A DNA stretch of 64,000 bases, from assembly GCA_964512645.1 (NCBI GenBank), contig CAZEJS010000005.1, positions 37,207-101,206 on the forward strand, written 5' to 3'. A model generated the notes under the pieces. It was not told the origin of the DNA. It worked only from the letters and a program-made list of their open reading frames with translations, and did not search any database. A program made the position numbers and the translations under genes. Positions 10,033-18,636 of this stretch are shown here, piece by piece. The stretch comes from CAZEJS01 sp964512645 (GTDB lineage Bacteria; Actinomycetota; Geothermincolia; Fen-727; Anoxymicrobiaceae). How positions within the stretch are numbered: the stretch's first letter is position 1; each line of letters starts with the position of its first letter.

Positions 10033-11276
10033 TGGAGAAGGTCCCGCGGGCGCCGGGAAGCAGGTACCGGCCGAGGCTGCTCAGGGTCGAGGGAGAGCGG
10101 AGCGCACGCGACATCCTCGAGGAGCTCGGAACCGATTCCGCCGGGGCCGTCATAATGTCCTCGAAGATGGTGCACGCCGCCATCCGGGTGGACAACGTCC
10201 AGGCCCGCGCCTCCAACGTGGTCAAGCAGGTGATGCTCTCCAAGGGGGGTGAGTGCGCCACCCCCAGGGACGCCCTCCTCAAGACGACCGAGCCGGTCTC
10301 GATAATCCTGATGGGCACCGTCAAGCAGCTCCGGGCCGCCGCCAAGAACCTCTCGGTCCAGCCGTTCGGCCTGAGGGAGCTGTCGCTCGAGCTGAAGCGG
10401 TTCATGGAGGACTCCTTCGGACGGGAGGCCGACCCTCGCACGATGCGGGCGGGCCGCCACCAGTTGTCGGTGGGCGGCAGGACCCTGGTCATGGGCGTGG
10501 TGAACGTCACGCCCGACTCGTTCTCCGACGGCGGCGAGTCGTTCGGCTTCGACGACGCCCGGAGGCGGGCGCTGGAGATGGCGGAGGCCGGCGCCGACGT
10601 GATAGACGTCGGCGGAGAATCCACGAGGCCCGGCGCGGAGCCGGTGAGTTTCGAGGAGGAGGAGAGGCGCACCATACCGCTGGTGGAGGCGCTCGCCGGC
10701 GAGCTTGACGTCCCCGTGTCCATCGATACTTACAAAGCCCCGATTGCCCGCATGGCACTCGATGCGGGAGCGTCCATAGTGAACGATATCAGCGCACTGA
10801 GGATGGACGGAGAACTCGCGCCGCTGGTGGCCGCGCGAGGAGTCCCGCTCGTACTGATGCACATGCAGGGCGAGCCCAGGAACATGCAGGAGGATCCGAG
10901 GTACGACGACGTGGTCGGGGAGATAGCCGCATTCTTGCGCGAGCGCGCGGAGTACGCGATCGAAAGCGGGGTCGACGAAGACCTGATAATGGTCGACCCG
11001 GGCATCGGGTTCGGGAAGACGGTCGATCACAACCTGGAGATTCTTCGCCGCCTCGAGGAGTTCAAGGCGCTGGGCTATCCCCTGGTGCTTGGCACGTCGC
11101 GCAAGCGGTTCATCGGGTCGGTCCTGGACCGTGGTGTCACCGAACGGCTGATGGGCACCGCCGCGACGGTGGCTTTCGCGATAGCGAGGGGCGTGGACAT
11201 GGTGAGGGTTCACGACGTGGCCCGAATGGTGGAAGTGGTCCGGATGGCCGACGCCGTGGCCGGAAAGGCGGGGTGA
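10032..11276 (+). CDS. folP: dihydropteroate synthase with an N-terminal extension
   Basis: FolP joins 6-hydroxymethyl-dihydropterin pyrophosphate and p-aminobenzoate to form dihydropteroate, and is the sulfonamide target. The TIM-barrel catalytic part starts near residue 150 and shows VMGVVNVTPDSFSDGG, IDVGGESTRPGAE, VPVSIDTYK, MHMQGEP, DPGIGFGKT and GTSRKRFIG. About 140 residues precede it, including IMSSKMVHAAI and GTVKQLRAAAKNLSVQPFGL. To my recollection this extension also occurs in dihydropteroate synthases of some anaerobic Firmicutes and Chloroflexota; its function is unknown. The total of 414 residues compares with about 280 for a standard enzyme. The start overlaps the folE stop. 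Confidence 0.95.
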   Translation: MEKVPRAPGSRYRPRLLRVEGERSARDILEELGTDSAGAVIMSSKMVHAAIRVDNVQARASNVVKQVMLSKGGECATPRDALLKTTEPVSIILMGTVKQLRAAAKNLSVQPFGLRELSLELKRFMEDSFGREADPRTMRAGRHQLSVGGRTLVMGVVNVTPDSFSDGGESFGFDDARRRALEMAEAGADVIDVGGESTRPGAEPVSFEEEERRTIPLVEALAGELDVPVSIDTYKAPIARMALDAGASIVNDISALRMDGELAPLVAARGVPLVLMHMQGEPRNMQEDPRYDDVVGEIAAFLRERAEYAIESGVDEDLIMVDPGIGFGKTVDHNLEILRRLEEFKALGYPLVLGTSRKRFIGSVLDRGVTERLMGTAATVAFAIARGVDMVRVHDVARMVEVVRMADAVAGKAG

Positions 11277-11280
11277 CGGC

Positions 11281-11673
11281 TTGCCCGGAAGGACCTGCGC
11301 GATCGCCGTAGAGGGCATAGAGGTGTTCGCTTACCACGGCGTCCTGCCCGAGGAAAAGGAGCGTGGGCAGCGGTTTCTGATCGACGTGCGGCTCGAGCTC
11401 GCGGGGGTCCCCGACCGTGACGAGCTCGAGGATACCGTCGACTACGCCCGCGTTGCCGGGGACGCCGCGCGCCTGGCGGCCGACACCAGGTTCGACCTGA
11501 TCGAAACGCTGGCGGGCAGGATAGCGGACCGCGTCATGGAAGACCCGCGAATACTGCACGCCTCCATAACGGTTTGCAAGCCGGACGCGCCGATGCCCGT
11601 GCGGGCGGCTGGCGTCCGGGTGACCGTGCGCGCCGGGCGGCGCGCCGACGGCCGGGAGGAAGGTGGCGTATGA
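11281..11673 (+). CDS. folB: dihydroneopterin aldolase
   Basis: FolB converts 7,8-dihydroneopterin to 6-hydroxymethyl-7,8-dihydropterin. The 130-residue protein has the family signature AVEGIEVFAYHGVLPEEKERGQ split over the N-terminus (conserved Tyr-His-Gly), followed by DTVDYARV and LIETLAGRIAD with the catalytic-region Glu. It starts with TTG four bases after the folP stop, and its TGA overlaps the folK ATG (ATGA), so these genes are coupled. Confidence 0.93.
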   Translation: MPGRTCAIAVEGIEVFAYHGVLPEEKERGQRFLIDVRLELAGVPDRDELEDTVDYARVAGDAARLAADTRFDLIETLAGRIADRVMEDPRILHASITVCKPDAPMPVRAAGVRVTVRAGRRADGREEGGV

Positions 11674-12161
11674 GCAGGGCGTATATCGGCATGGGCTCGA
11701 ACATCGGCGACAGGATGGAATATTTGCGGGCGGGCCTCAAGGCACTGCTCGCCGCGGCGCCGGAGCTGATCGTCGTGGGCACCTCCAGCGTTTACGAATC
11801 CGAGCCCGTGGGCATGACCGACCAGGACGATTTCTACAACGCAGCCGTCGCCGTAGAGACGACCCTGTCTCCCCACGAACTGCTGCGACTGCTGCACGAA
11901 ATAGAGGTCGACAACGGGCGCCAGCGCCTCACCAGGTGGGGCCCCAGGACCCTGGACCTCGACATCCTGCTGTTCTCCGGCGTGGCGATGGACGACCCGG
12001 GCCTGACCATCCCCCACCCACGCATGGCCGACAGGCGGTTCGCGCTCGAGCCGATAGTCGAAATCGACCCCGGGGCCGAGCTTCCCGACGGCAGGTCGGT
12101 CTCCGGCCTCCTCGAGGCCCTCGGTGACGAACAGGTGATCTGGCGCATCGGCGAGCTGTAG
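11670..12161 (+). CDS. folK: 2-amino-4-hydroxy-6-hydroxymethyldihydropteridine pyrophosphokinase (HPPK)
   Basis: FolK pyrophosphorylates 6-hydroxymethyl-dihydropterin, supplying the FolP substrate. Motifs: YIGMGSNIGDR at the N-terminus, SSVYESEPVG, DDFYNAAV and the HPPK signature RWGPRTLDLDILL with its metal-binding aspartates, then IPHPRMADRRFAL. At 163 residues it is a standard single-domain HPPK. The ATG lies inside the folB stop (ATGA). No upstream start is possible without overlapping folB heavily. Confidence 0.95.
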   Translation: MSRAYIGMGSNIGDRMEYLRAGLKALLAAAPELIVVGTSSVYESEPVGMTDQDDFYNAAVAVETTLSPHELLRLLHEIEVDNGRQRLTRWGPRTLDLDILLFSGVAMDDPGLTIPHPRMADRRFALEPIVEIDPGAELPDGRSVSGLLEALGDEQVIWRIGEL

Positions 12162-12172
12162 GAGGTCCGGGG

Positions 12173-13057
12173 TTGAACGCATCCGGCAGGGACCGGGAGA
12201 CGGTCGCCGTAATAGGCACGGGCCGCGTCGGGACGGCGATGGCCAGGCTGTTGCCGGGCAGGGGATACGGCCTGGCGGCGGTCTTCGATACCGACCGCGG
12301 GGCCGTGTCGCGGGCCGCGGAGCTCAGCGGAGCGCCCTCGGCGGAAACCGCGGCCGGTGCCTCGGCCGGTGCCGATATCGTCCTGATAACGGTCCCCGAC
12401 GGCCGGATAGAGGAAGCCTGCCTGGCGGTCGCTCGCACCCCCGGCGCCCTCGCCGGCAAGAAGGTGATTCACATGAGCGGGGCGCTCACCCTGGCGGCAC
12501 TGGCTCCCGCCGCCGCCGCCGGGGCCGACATTCTGGTCGTGCATCCGCTGCAGACTTTCGCCGACACGGAGGGAGCGACGGCCTCGCTCCCGGGCAGCAC
12601 CTTCGGGGTGACCTGCGCGGAGAGCCTCCGGGAATGGGCGGAGGGTTTCGTGAGCTCCCTGTCGGGCCGGGCGCTGTTCATCCCCGACGAGGACAAGGCG
12701 CTGTACCACGCCGCCGCGGCGATGGCGTGCAACCTGATGGTCATGGTGGAGTACGGCGCCCAGGTCGCCTGCCGCCGTCTCGGCATCGCCGACGAGGCCT
12801 CGACGGAAGCCCTGGAACCGCTGGTGCGGGCGACGGCGGGGAACGTGGCCAGGCTGGGGCCGGCCTGCGCCCTGACCGGGCCGCTGGCGCGGGGTGACGT
12901 GGAGACGCTCGAGGCGCACCTGGAGGCGCTGGACGGATGCGACCCGGAGCTCGCGCGGATGTACCGGGCGGTGTCTTCGTGGGGCCTGCGCCTGGTGGAA
13001 GAGAAAGGCGAGGTCGACCGGCGGGTCGTCGATGCGATGAGGAGCGTGCTCGGCTGA
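12173..13057 (+). CDS. Rossmann-fold/DUF2520 oxidoreductase next to panC; candidate alternative ketopantoate reductase
   Basis: The 294-residue protein begins with a NAD(P)-binding motif (VAVIGTGRVGTAMARLL) and continues as a Rossmann domain with VLITVPDGRI and HMSGAL. It ends in an all-helical DUF2520-like region (residues about 165-290) resembling the dimerisation domains of 6-phosphogluconate-type dehydrogenases. The start is TTG at 12173 after GGAGG. It lies one base upstream of panC, and the same neighbour pair is, as I recall, found in Mycobacterium. I believe the PanG-type ketopantoate reductase of some bacteria belongs to a related family, so a role in ketopantoate-to-pantoate reduction is plausible. 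That is inference; the substrate cannot be read from the sequence. Confidence 0.8.
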   Translation: MNASGRDRETVAVIGTGRVGTAMARLLPGRGYGLAAVFDTDRGAVSRAAELSGAPSAETAAGASAGADIVLITVPDGRIEEACLAVARTPGALAGKKVIHMSGALTLAALAPAAAAGADILVVHPLQTFADTEGATASLPGSTFGVTCAESLREWAEGFVSSLSGRALFIPDEDKALYHAAAAMACNLMVMVEYGAQVACRRLGIADEASTEALEPLVRATAGNVARLGPACALTGPLARGDVETLEAHLEALDGCDPELARMYRAVSSWGLRLVEEKGEVDRRVVDAMRSVLG

Positions 13058-13058
13058 A

Positions 13059-13925
13059 ATGGAGATCGTCAGAGAGAAGAAGGTGATGCGGGCCATCGTC
13101 GAGGAGGCGAAGCGAAGCGGCCTGGTTGTCGGCCTTGTCCCCACCATGGGCTACTTCCACCAGGGTCACCTGGAGCTCATGCGCCGGGCGGCCGCCGACT
13201 GCGACGTCGTGGTGGTGTCCCTCTTCGTAAACCCGACCCAGTTCGTGCCCGGAGAGGATTTCGAGGAGTACCCCCGGGACCTCGAGCGCGACTGCGCGCT
13301 GGCGCGAGGGGCAGGGGTGGACTACGTCTTCAACCCCGAGGTACGGGAGATGTATCCCGGTGGCGATCGCACTCACGTGGAGGTGGAGGGGTTGTCCGAC
13401 GTGATGTGCGGCGCGGCGCGCCCGGGCCACTTCCGGGGCGTCGCCACGGTCGTGGCCAAGCTGTTCAATATAGTCCCGGCGCAGAGAGCTTACTTCGGAC
13501 AGAAGGACGGGCAGCAACTGGCCGTGCTGCGGCGCATGGCGCTCGACCTCGATTTCGACATCGAGATAACGGGGGTGCCGACGGTGCGCGAAGAGGGGGG
13601 CCTGGCCATGAGCAGCCGAAACGCCTACCTCACCGACGAGCAGGCTTCACGGGCCCGTTGTCTCAGCAGCGCGCTCGCCAGGGCCTCCGACCTCGTGGAG
13701 TCGGGGGAGCGCCGCGCGGAAGCCGTCGCGCGTGCGGTGGAGGAGGAGGTCGCCGCTTCGCCGGGCGTGGACCTAGAATACGTTGCCATCTGTGATAAAA
13801 TCTTCCTGCAACCGCTCGAGGAGCTCCATGGGACGGTGATGGTAGCCGTTGCCGCCCGTGTGGGAAAAGCGCGGTTGATCGACAACGTCATTATCGAGAT
13901 AGAGCAGGGTGATGCAGCAGATTAA
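13059..13925 (+). CDS. panC: pantothenate synthetase
   Basis: PanC condenses pantoate and beta-alanine with ATP to give pantothenate. Signatures of this nucleotidyltransferase-fold enzyme are all present: PTMGYFHQGHLELMRRA (HxGH motif), SLFVNPTQF, EEYPRDLERD, CGAARPGHFRGVATVV, FGQKDGQQL and MSSRNAYL. The 288-residue length is normal. The start is separated by one base from the preceding DUF2520 gene, and the 3' end overlaps the panD start. panB is not in the window. Confidence 0.96.
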   Translation: MEIVREKKVMRAIVEEAKRSGLVVGLVPTMGYFHQGHLELMRRAAADCDVVVVSLFVNPTQFVPGEDFEEYPRDLERDCALARGAGVDYVFNPEVREMYPGGDRTHVEVEGLSDVMCGAARPGHFRGVATVVAKLFNIVPAQRAYFGQKDGQQLAVLRRMALDLDFDIEITGVPTVREEGGLAMSSRNAYLTDEQASRARCLSSALARASDLVESGERRAEAVARAVEEEVAASPGVDLEYVAICDKIFLQPLEELHGTVMVAVAARVGKARLIDNVIIEIEQGDAAD

Positions 13926-14304
13926 TCGGTTCATGCTCAAGTGCAAGATCCACAGGGCCGTGGTAACGGACGCCGACATACACTACGAGGGCAGCGTCAC
14001 CATAGACAGGCGCCTGATGGACCTGGCCGACCTCGTGCCCTACGAGCAGGTCCAGGTCTGGGACCTCGATAACGGCAACCGGCTCGCGACATACGTGATC
14101 GAGGGTGAGCGGGACTCCGGGGAGATATGCATGAACGGTGCCGCCGCGAGGCTCATCCACAAAGGGGACAGGGTCATAATCGCTTCGTTTGTAACCGTTC
14201 CCGACCCCCAGGCCACCGACTACCACCCGAAGATTGTCTTCGTCGACGAGGCCAACCGTCCGGAGATCATCGAGGACCACCTGACGGTGGACGATTTCTG
14301 CTAA
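13909..14304 (+). CDS. panD: aspartate 1-decarboxylase
   Basis: PanD makes beta-alanine from aspartate, the second substrate of PanC. It is a pyruvoyl enzyme activated by self-cleavage between Gly28 and Ser29 in HYEGSVTID, giving a short beta chain and an alpha chain with N-terminal pyruvoyl. The motifs KCKIHRAVVTDA, WDLDNGNRLATYVI and NGAAARL are typical. The start may be GTG 13909 or the adjacent ATG 13912, both inside the panC 3' end (overlap of 14-17 bases), indicating translational coupling. Confidence 0.95.
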   Translation: MMQQINRFMLKCKIHRAVVTDADIHYEGSVTIDRRLMDLADLVPYEQVQVWDLDNGNRLATYVIEGERDSGEICMNGAAARLIHKGDRVIIASFVTVPDPQATDYHPKIVFVDEANRPEIIEDHLTVDDFC

Positions 14305-14331
14305 CGGTCGTCCCTCGACGCGCGAGGCGCC

Positions 14332-15294
14332 ATGACGCACAACGATACCGAACTCGGCAACCTCGAGATCATCGACGAGTTGTTGTTCGACGACGCCGCG
14401 GTCGCCGAGCAGGTGCTCAAGGTCAAAGACGAGCGCAACGCGGTGATCCTGGCGCACAACTACCAGCGCCCGGAGGTCCAGGAGATAGCCGACTTCGCCG
14501 GTGACTCCCTGGGCCTGTCGCGCGAGGCCGCCCGCACCGACGCGGAGGTCATCGTATTCTGCGGGGTGCATTTCATGGCCGAGACCGCCTTCATCCTCAG
14601 TCCCGACAAGACAGTGCTGCTCCCGGAGATGTCCGCCGGGTGCCCCATGGCCGATATGGCCGACGCGGCCGCGGTTGTGAGAGCCCGCCGGGAGCACCCC
14701 GACGCGGTGGTTGTCTCTTACGTCAACACCACGGCCGCCGTCAAGGCCGTGAGCGACTACTGCTGCACCTCCGCGAACGCCCCCGAGGTCGTCGCGAGTG
14801 TCGAGGGCGACAGGGTGCTCTTCGTCCCCGACAGGAACCTCGCGGCCTATGTCGCTTCCAGGGTCGACAAAGAGATCATCGCCTGGGACGGTTACTGCCC
14901 GACCCACGAGAACATCACCGTCGAGCATGTCCTCGCCGCGAAACGGGAGCACCCCGGGGCGCAGGTCATTGCCCACCCGGAGTGCAGGCCGGACGTGCTC
15001 GCGCTGGCGGACCACGTGCGAAGCACCTCGGGGATGCTTTCCGCGGCGCTGGGGTCGGACGCCTCGGAGTTCATAGTGGCCACGGAGTCGGGGATGCTCT
15101 ATCCGCTCGGCAAGGCGGCCCCGGAAAAACGGTTCTTCAGCCTCCCTGTCGAGCCCCTGTGTCCCAACATGAAGCTCACAACACTTTCCAGGGTGTTGTG
15201 GGCCCTCCAGACCATGGAGCCGCGGGTCACCGTGCCCGAGGAGATACGCGTCCGGGCCCTCGGGTCCGTGGAAAGGATGCTGGCACTGGGATGA
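14332..15294 (+). CDS. nadA: quinolinate synthase A
   Basis: NadA is the [4Fe-4S] enzyme that condenses iminoaspartate with dihydroxyacetone phosphate to quinolinate in de novo NAD synthesis. AHNYQRPEVQEIADFAGDS is the family N-terminal signature. The three cluster-ligand cysteines lie in FCGVHFMAE, YCPTHENIT-type and HPECRPDVL contexts. A further stretch SYVNTTAAVKA is typical. It is 320 residues, normal for the compact form. Its stop overlaps the nadB start (ATGA). Confidence 0.95.
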   Translation: MTHNDTELGNLEIIDELLFDDAAVAEQVLKVKDERNAVILAHNYQRPEVQEIADFAGDSLGLSREAARTDAEVIVFCGVHFMAETAFILSPDKTVLLPEMSAGCPMADMADAAAVVRARREHPDAVVVSYVNTTAAVKAVSDYCCTSANAPEVVASVEGDRVLFVPDRNLAAYVASRVDKEIIAWDGYCPTHENITVEHVLAAKREHPGAQVIAHPECRPDVLALADHVRSTSGMLSAALGSDASEFIVATESGMLYPLGKAAPEKRFFSLPVEPLCPNMKLTTLSRVLWALQTMEPRVTVPEEIRVRALGSVERMLALG

Positions 15295-16964
15295 TCCCGC
15301 GCTACCTGCGCTCCTTCAATACCGAAGCCCTCGATTCCCTGGAGCCCGATGTCGTGGTCGCGGGCAGCGGGGTGGCGGGGCTTTCCGCCGCGCTGCATCT
15401 CAGCCGCTTCTGCGACGTCCTCCTGCTCACCAAGTCCGATCTGCAGGTGTGCAGCACCAGGCACGCCCAGGGCGGAATCGCCGCGGTCATGGACGAGCAC
15501 GATTCGAAGGAAGCCCACGTTCGGGACACGTTCGTGGCCGGCGCGGGCCTCTGCGACCCCGCGGCGACGGCCGTGCTTGTCGACGAAGGGCCGGACCGCG
15601 TGCGTGAACTCCTGGACGTTTATCACGCCGACTTCGACATGGTGGACGGAAGGCTGGACCTCGCGAAGGAGGGGGGACACTCCGCCCGCCGGGTGGTGCA
15701 CGCCCGGGGCGACGCCACCGGGTCCGAAGTCGAGAACGCGCTGGGCCGGGCGCTCCGGCAGCACCCGAGGGTCAAGGTCATCGAACACGCCTTCGTCGTC
15801 GACGCTCTTCTCGCGGACGGGGAATGCAGGGGAGTTCTGATGGTGGACACGAGGCGAAACGCCATGATGACCGTCCGGTCGAGGGCGACAGTGCTGGCCT
15901 CCGGCGGCATGGGCGAAGTCTACCTGGTGACCACCAACCCGCCCGTGTGCACCGGTGACGGCCTGGCCATCGCACTGCGGGCGGGCGCGCGGGTGGCCGA
16001 CGTCGAGTTCGTCCAGTTTCATCCCACCGCGCTGCATATCCCCGAGGAGCCCAAGTTCCTGGTGAGCGAAGCGCTGCGCGGTGAGGGCGCCCATCTGGTG
16101 GACCTCGAGGGCAACAGGATCATGGAGGGCGTGCACCCGCTCCTCGAGCTGGCCCCCCGCGACATCGTCGTCGCCAGGATGGTCGAGGTGATGAAGGAGA
16201 CGGGGAGGAACCACCTGTTCCTTGACGTAGGCCACCTCGATACGGAACATCTGGTGCTCCGTTTTCCCACGATATTCGAGCACTGCCTGGCGGCGGGCAT
16301 AGATTTCAGGCGGAAGCGCATACCGGTGTCCCCGGCGGCTCACTACATGAGCGGCGGGGTGGTGACGGACCTCGACGGGGCCACGGACGTGCCCGGCCTG
16401 TTCGCGTGCGGGGAGGTGGCGTGCACGGGGGTGCACGGCGCCAACAGGCTGGCCTCGAACTCGCTCCTGGAGGGGCTGGTGTTCGCCCACCGGATCGCGC
16501 GGTCGCTCGAGGGCTCGATCGGCCTGGAGAAGAGGCCGGCGCCGGTCCGGGCGTCGTACTCGCAGAGGGCCACCGGGCCCCGGGTCAGCTCGGCGCTCCT
16601 GCGGGGAAACCTGCGCGAGATCATGCTCGACTCGGTGGGCATGGTCAGGTGCGAGCGTGGCCTGAGGGAGGCGCGGGAGTTCCTGGAGGAGAACGTGGAC
16701 GTGCTCAACACCGAGTATCTCGGCGTGGAGGGCATGGAGCTGAAGAACCTGTACACCGTGGCCTGCCTGATAACCACGGCCGCCGACCTCCGCCAGGAGA
16801 GCAGGGGCTGCCACCGCAGGCGCGATTACCCCGAGGTGGACGACTGGAGCTGGAAGAACCACATTGACATGAAGCTCACGGGTGGCCGGATAGTGGCGGC
16901 GAAGAGGCCGCAGCCCTCCAGGACGGCAGCCGCGCTCAGGATCCCCGCGCTCAAGGAGGTTTGA
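15291..16964 (+). CDS. nadB: L-aspartate oxidase
   Basis: NadB is a flavoprotein that oxidises aspartate to iminoaspartate for NadA. FAD-binding GSGVAGLSAALHL is at the N-terminus. HAQGGIAA, the substrate-capping region HARGDATGSEV, EFVQFHPTALHI, HYMSGGVVTDLDG and LFACGEVACTGVHGANRLASNSLLE are the conserved succinate-dehydrogenase-like motifs. The C-terminal helical domain ends with CHRRRDYPEVDD. The ATG at 15291 overlaps the nadA stop and gives 557 residues, the usual length; longer open frames upstream would overlap nadA. Confidence 0.96.
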   Translation: MIPRYLRSFNTEALDSLEPDVVVAGSGVAGLSAALHLSRFCDVLLLTKSDLQVCSTRHAQGGIAAVMDEHDSKEAHVRDTFVAGAGLCDPAATAVLVDEGPDRVRELLDVYHADFDMVDGRLDLAKEGGHSARRVVHARGDATGSEVENALGRALRQHPRVKVIEHAFVVDALLADGECRGVLMVDTRRNAMMTVRSRATVLASGGMGEVYLVTTNPPVCTGDGLAIALRAGARVADVEFVQFHPTALHIPEEPKFLVSEALRGEGAHLVDLEGNRIMEGVHPLLELAPRDIVVARMVEVMKETGRNHLFLDVGHLDTEHLVLRFPTIFEHCLAAGIDFRRKRIPVSPAAHYMSGGVVTDLDGATDVPGLFACGEVACTGVHGANRLASNSLLEGLVFAHRIARSLEGSIGLEKRPAPVRASYSQRATGPRVSSALLRGNLREIMLDSVGMVRCERGLREAREFLEENVDVLNTEYLGVEGMELKNLYTVACLITTAADLRQESRGCHRRRDYPEVDDWSWKNHIDMKLTGGRIVAAKRPQPSRTAAALRIPALKEV

Positions 16965-16968
16965 CCGG

Positions 16969-17811
16969 ATGGACATCGCCGCCAAGGCACAGGAGATTAT
17001 CAGGCTCGCCCTGGGGGAGGACCTGGGGGCGGAGGGGGACATCACCACCGAGGCGACATGCCCCGCCGGCGCGAAGGGGCGCGCGACGATCGTCAGCAGG
17101 GGGGCCTGCCGCGTGGCCGGCGGGCCGGTCGCCGCCAGGGTCTTCGAGCTCGCGGGCGAAGGCGCCGCCTACCGCGCGCTCCTGTCCGACGGAGCGACTT
17201 CGAAGCCCGGCCAGGCGATAGGCAGGGTGGACGGAGAACTGGCGACGATCCTCTCGGGCGAGCGCACCGCGCTCAACTTCCTGGGCAGGATGTGCGGCGT
17301 TGCCACACTGACCTCGCGCCTGGTGGACGTCGCCCGCCCGCACGGCGTTCTCATCCTCGATACCCGCAAGACCGGCCCGGGGATGCGGGCACTGGACAAA
17401 TACGCCGTAGCCATGGGTGGAGGGACCAACCACCGTGAAGGGCTCTTCGACGGTATCATCATCAAGGACAACCACATCGCCGCGGCCGGAGGCATCGCTA
17501 TCGCGGTGAGGAGGGTGCGGGAGCGCTACGGCGACCGTTACCCGGTGGAGGTCGAAGCGGCGACGATGGAGGAAGTTCGCGAGGCCCTTCGCTCGGGCGC
17601 GGACACCATCATGCTCGACAACATGGGGCCGGAAATGGTGAAGGACGCCGTGGCGATCGTGGACGGGAGGGCGCGCACCGAGGTATCCGGCGGGGTGAAC
17701 CCGGAGAACCTCGCCTCCTACGTGGAGCTGGGGATCGACGCGATATCCCTGGGATTCCTCACGCACTCCGCCCCGGCCGCCGACCTGTCGCTGGAGCTCG
17801 AGGTGGGATAA
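16969..17811 (+). CDS. nadC: nicotinate-nucleotide pyrophosphorylase (carboxylating)
   Basis: NadC converts quinolinate and PRPP to nicotinate mononucleotide, completing the nadA-nadB-nadC module. Signatures: LGEDLGAEGDITTEA, SGERTALNFLGRMCGVATLT, ILDTRKTGPGMRALDKYAV, GGGTNHREGLFDGIIIKDNH and ISLGFLTHSAPA. The 280-residue length is normal. It begins four bases after nadB with AAGGAGG within the nadB end as its ribosome-binding site. Confidence 0.95.
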   Translation: MDIAAKAQEIIRLALGEDLGAEGDITTEATCPAGAKGRATIVSRGACRVAGGPVAARVFELAGEGAAYRALLSDGATSKPGQAIGRVDGELATILSGERTALNFLGRMCGVATLTSRLVDVARPHGVLILDTRKTGPGMRALDKYAVAMGGGTNHREGLFDGIIIKDNHIAAAGGIAIAVRRVRERYGDRYPVEVEAATMEEVREALRSGADTIMLDNMGPEMVKDAVAIVDGRARTEVSGGVNPENLASYVELGIDAISLGFLTHSAPAADLSLELEVG

Positions 17812-17835
17812 TATCCGTTTCGGAGGTTTGAACGC

Positions 17836-18636
17836 ATGTTGCTGGGGATAGACGTCGGAAACACGCAGACGATGGTAGGGGTATTCAAGGGGGGCCTGCT
17901 TCGCAACCACTGGCGGATCTCCACCGCGAGGGACCGTACCGCCGACGAGATAGCCCTGTCCCTGGGCGGCTTCCTGGCCTTCGAGGGCTGGAGCCTGGAC
18001 ATGATCGACGGGATGATCATTTCCAGCGTGGTCCCGGAGATGACCCGGGCGCTCACCCAGATGTCCGAGCGGATACTGCACCTGGAACCCCTGGTAGTGG
18101 ACAGCGCTACCGACACCGGCATGACCGTCCGCTACGAGGACCCCAGGCAGGTCGGGGCGGACAGGCTGGTGAACGCGGTCGCCGCGGTGTTCAAGTACGG
18201 GACCCCGTGCATCGTCGTCGATTTCGGCACCGCGACTACCTGGGACGCCATCAACAGGGAGGGCGAGTACCTCGGTGGAACGATCGCCCCCGGGGTCGAG
18301 ATTTCCGCCGACGCCCTCTTCCGCCACGCGGCGCGGCTGTCCAGGGTCGAGCTGGAGGCGCCGGACAATCCGGTGGGGCGCAACACGGTGGAGTCGATTC
18401 AGTCCGGCATCATCTACGGAACGGCGGGCCAGGTTGACCGCCTGGTGGAGATGTTCAAGGAAGAGCTCGGGGAGGACGCGCGAGTGGTGGCCACCGGGGG
18501 CCTGGCCGAGGTCGTGGCCGGGCAGTGCCGGACGGTGGAAGTGGCCGACCCGCTTTTGACACTTGACGGACTCAGGCTAATATATGAGAGAAATGTTGAG
18601 GCCCTTCGGCCTGAACAGGAGAAAGGGGGACGATGA
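17836..18636 (+). CDS. coaX: type III pantothenate kinase
   Basis: CoaX phosphorylates pantothenate, the first committed step of CoA synthesis, so it takes over from panC and panD upstream. It belongs to the ASKHA fold: phosphate-1 motif LGIDVGNTQTMVGVF, VGADRLVNAVAA, VDFGTATTWDAIN and GGTIAPGVEISADALF. It is 266 residues. A strong promoter lies inside its last codons (18556-18583) and its stop overlaps the next gene. Confidence 0.95.
   Translation: MLLGIDVGNTQTMVGVFKGGLLRNHWRISTARDRTADEIALSLGGFLAFEGWSLDMIDGMIISSVVPEMTRALTQMSERILHLEPLVVDSATDTGMTVRYEDPRQVGADRLVNAVAAVFKYGTPCIVVDFGTATTWDAINREGEYLGGTIAPGVEISADALFRHAARLSRVELEAPDNPVGRNTVESIQSGIIYGTAGQVDRLVEMFKEELGEDARVVATGGLAEVVAGQCRTVEVADPLLTLDGLRLIYERNVEALRPEQEKGGR
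18556..18583 (+). promoter_or_regulatory. internal promoter in coaX driving the SCP-2-like gene
   Basis: TTGACA (18556-18561), a 16-base spacer and TAATAT (18578-18583) lie within the coaX 3' end, about 50 bases before the next start codon. This is one of the few promoters here with a perfect -35. Confidence 0.6.
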
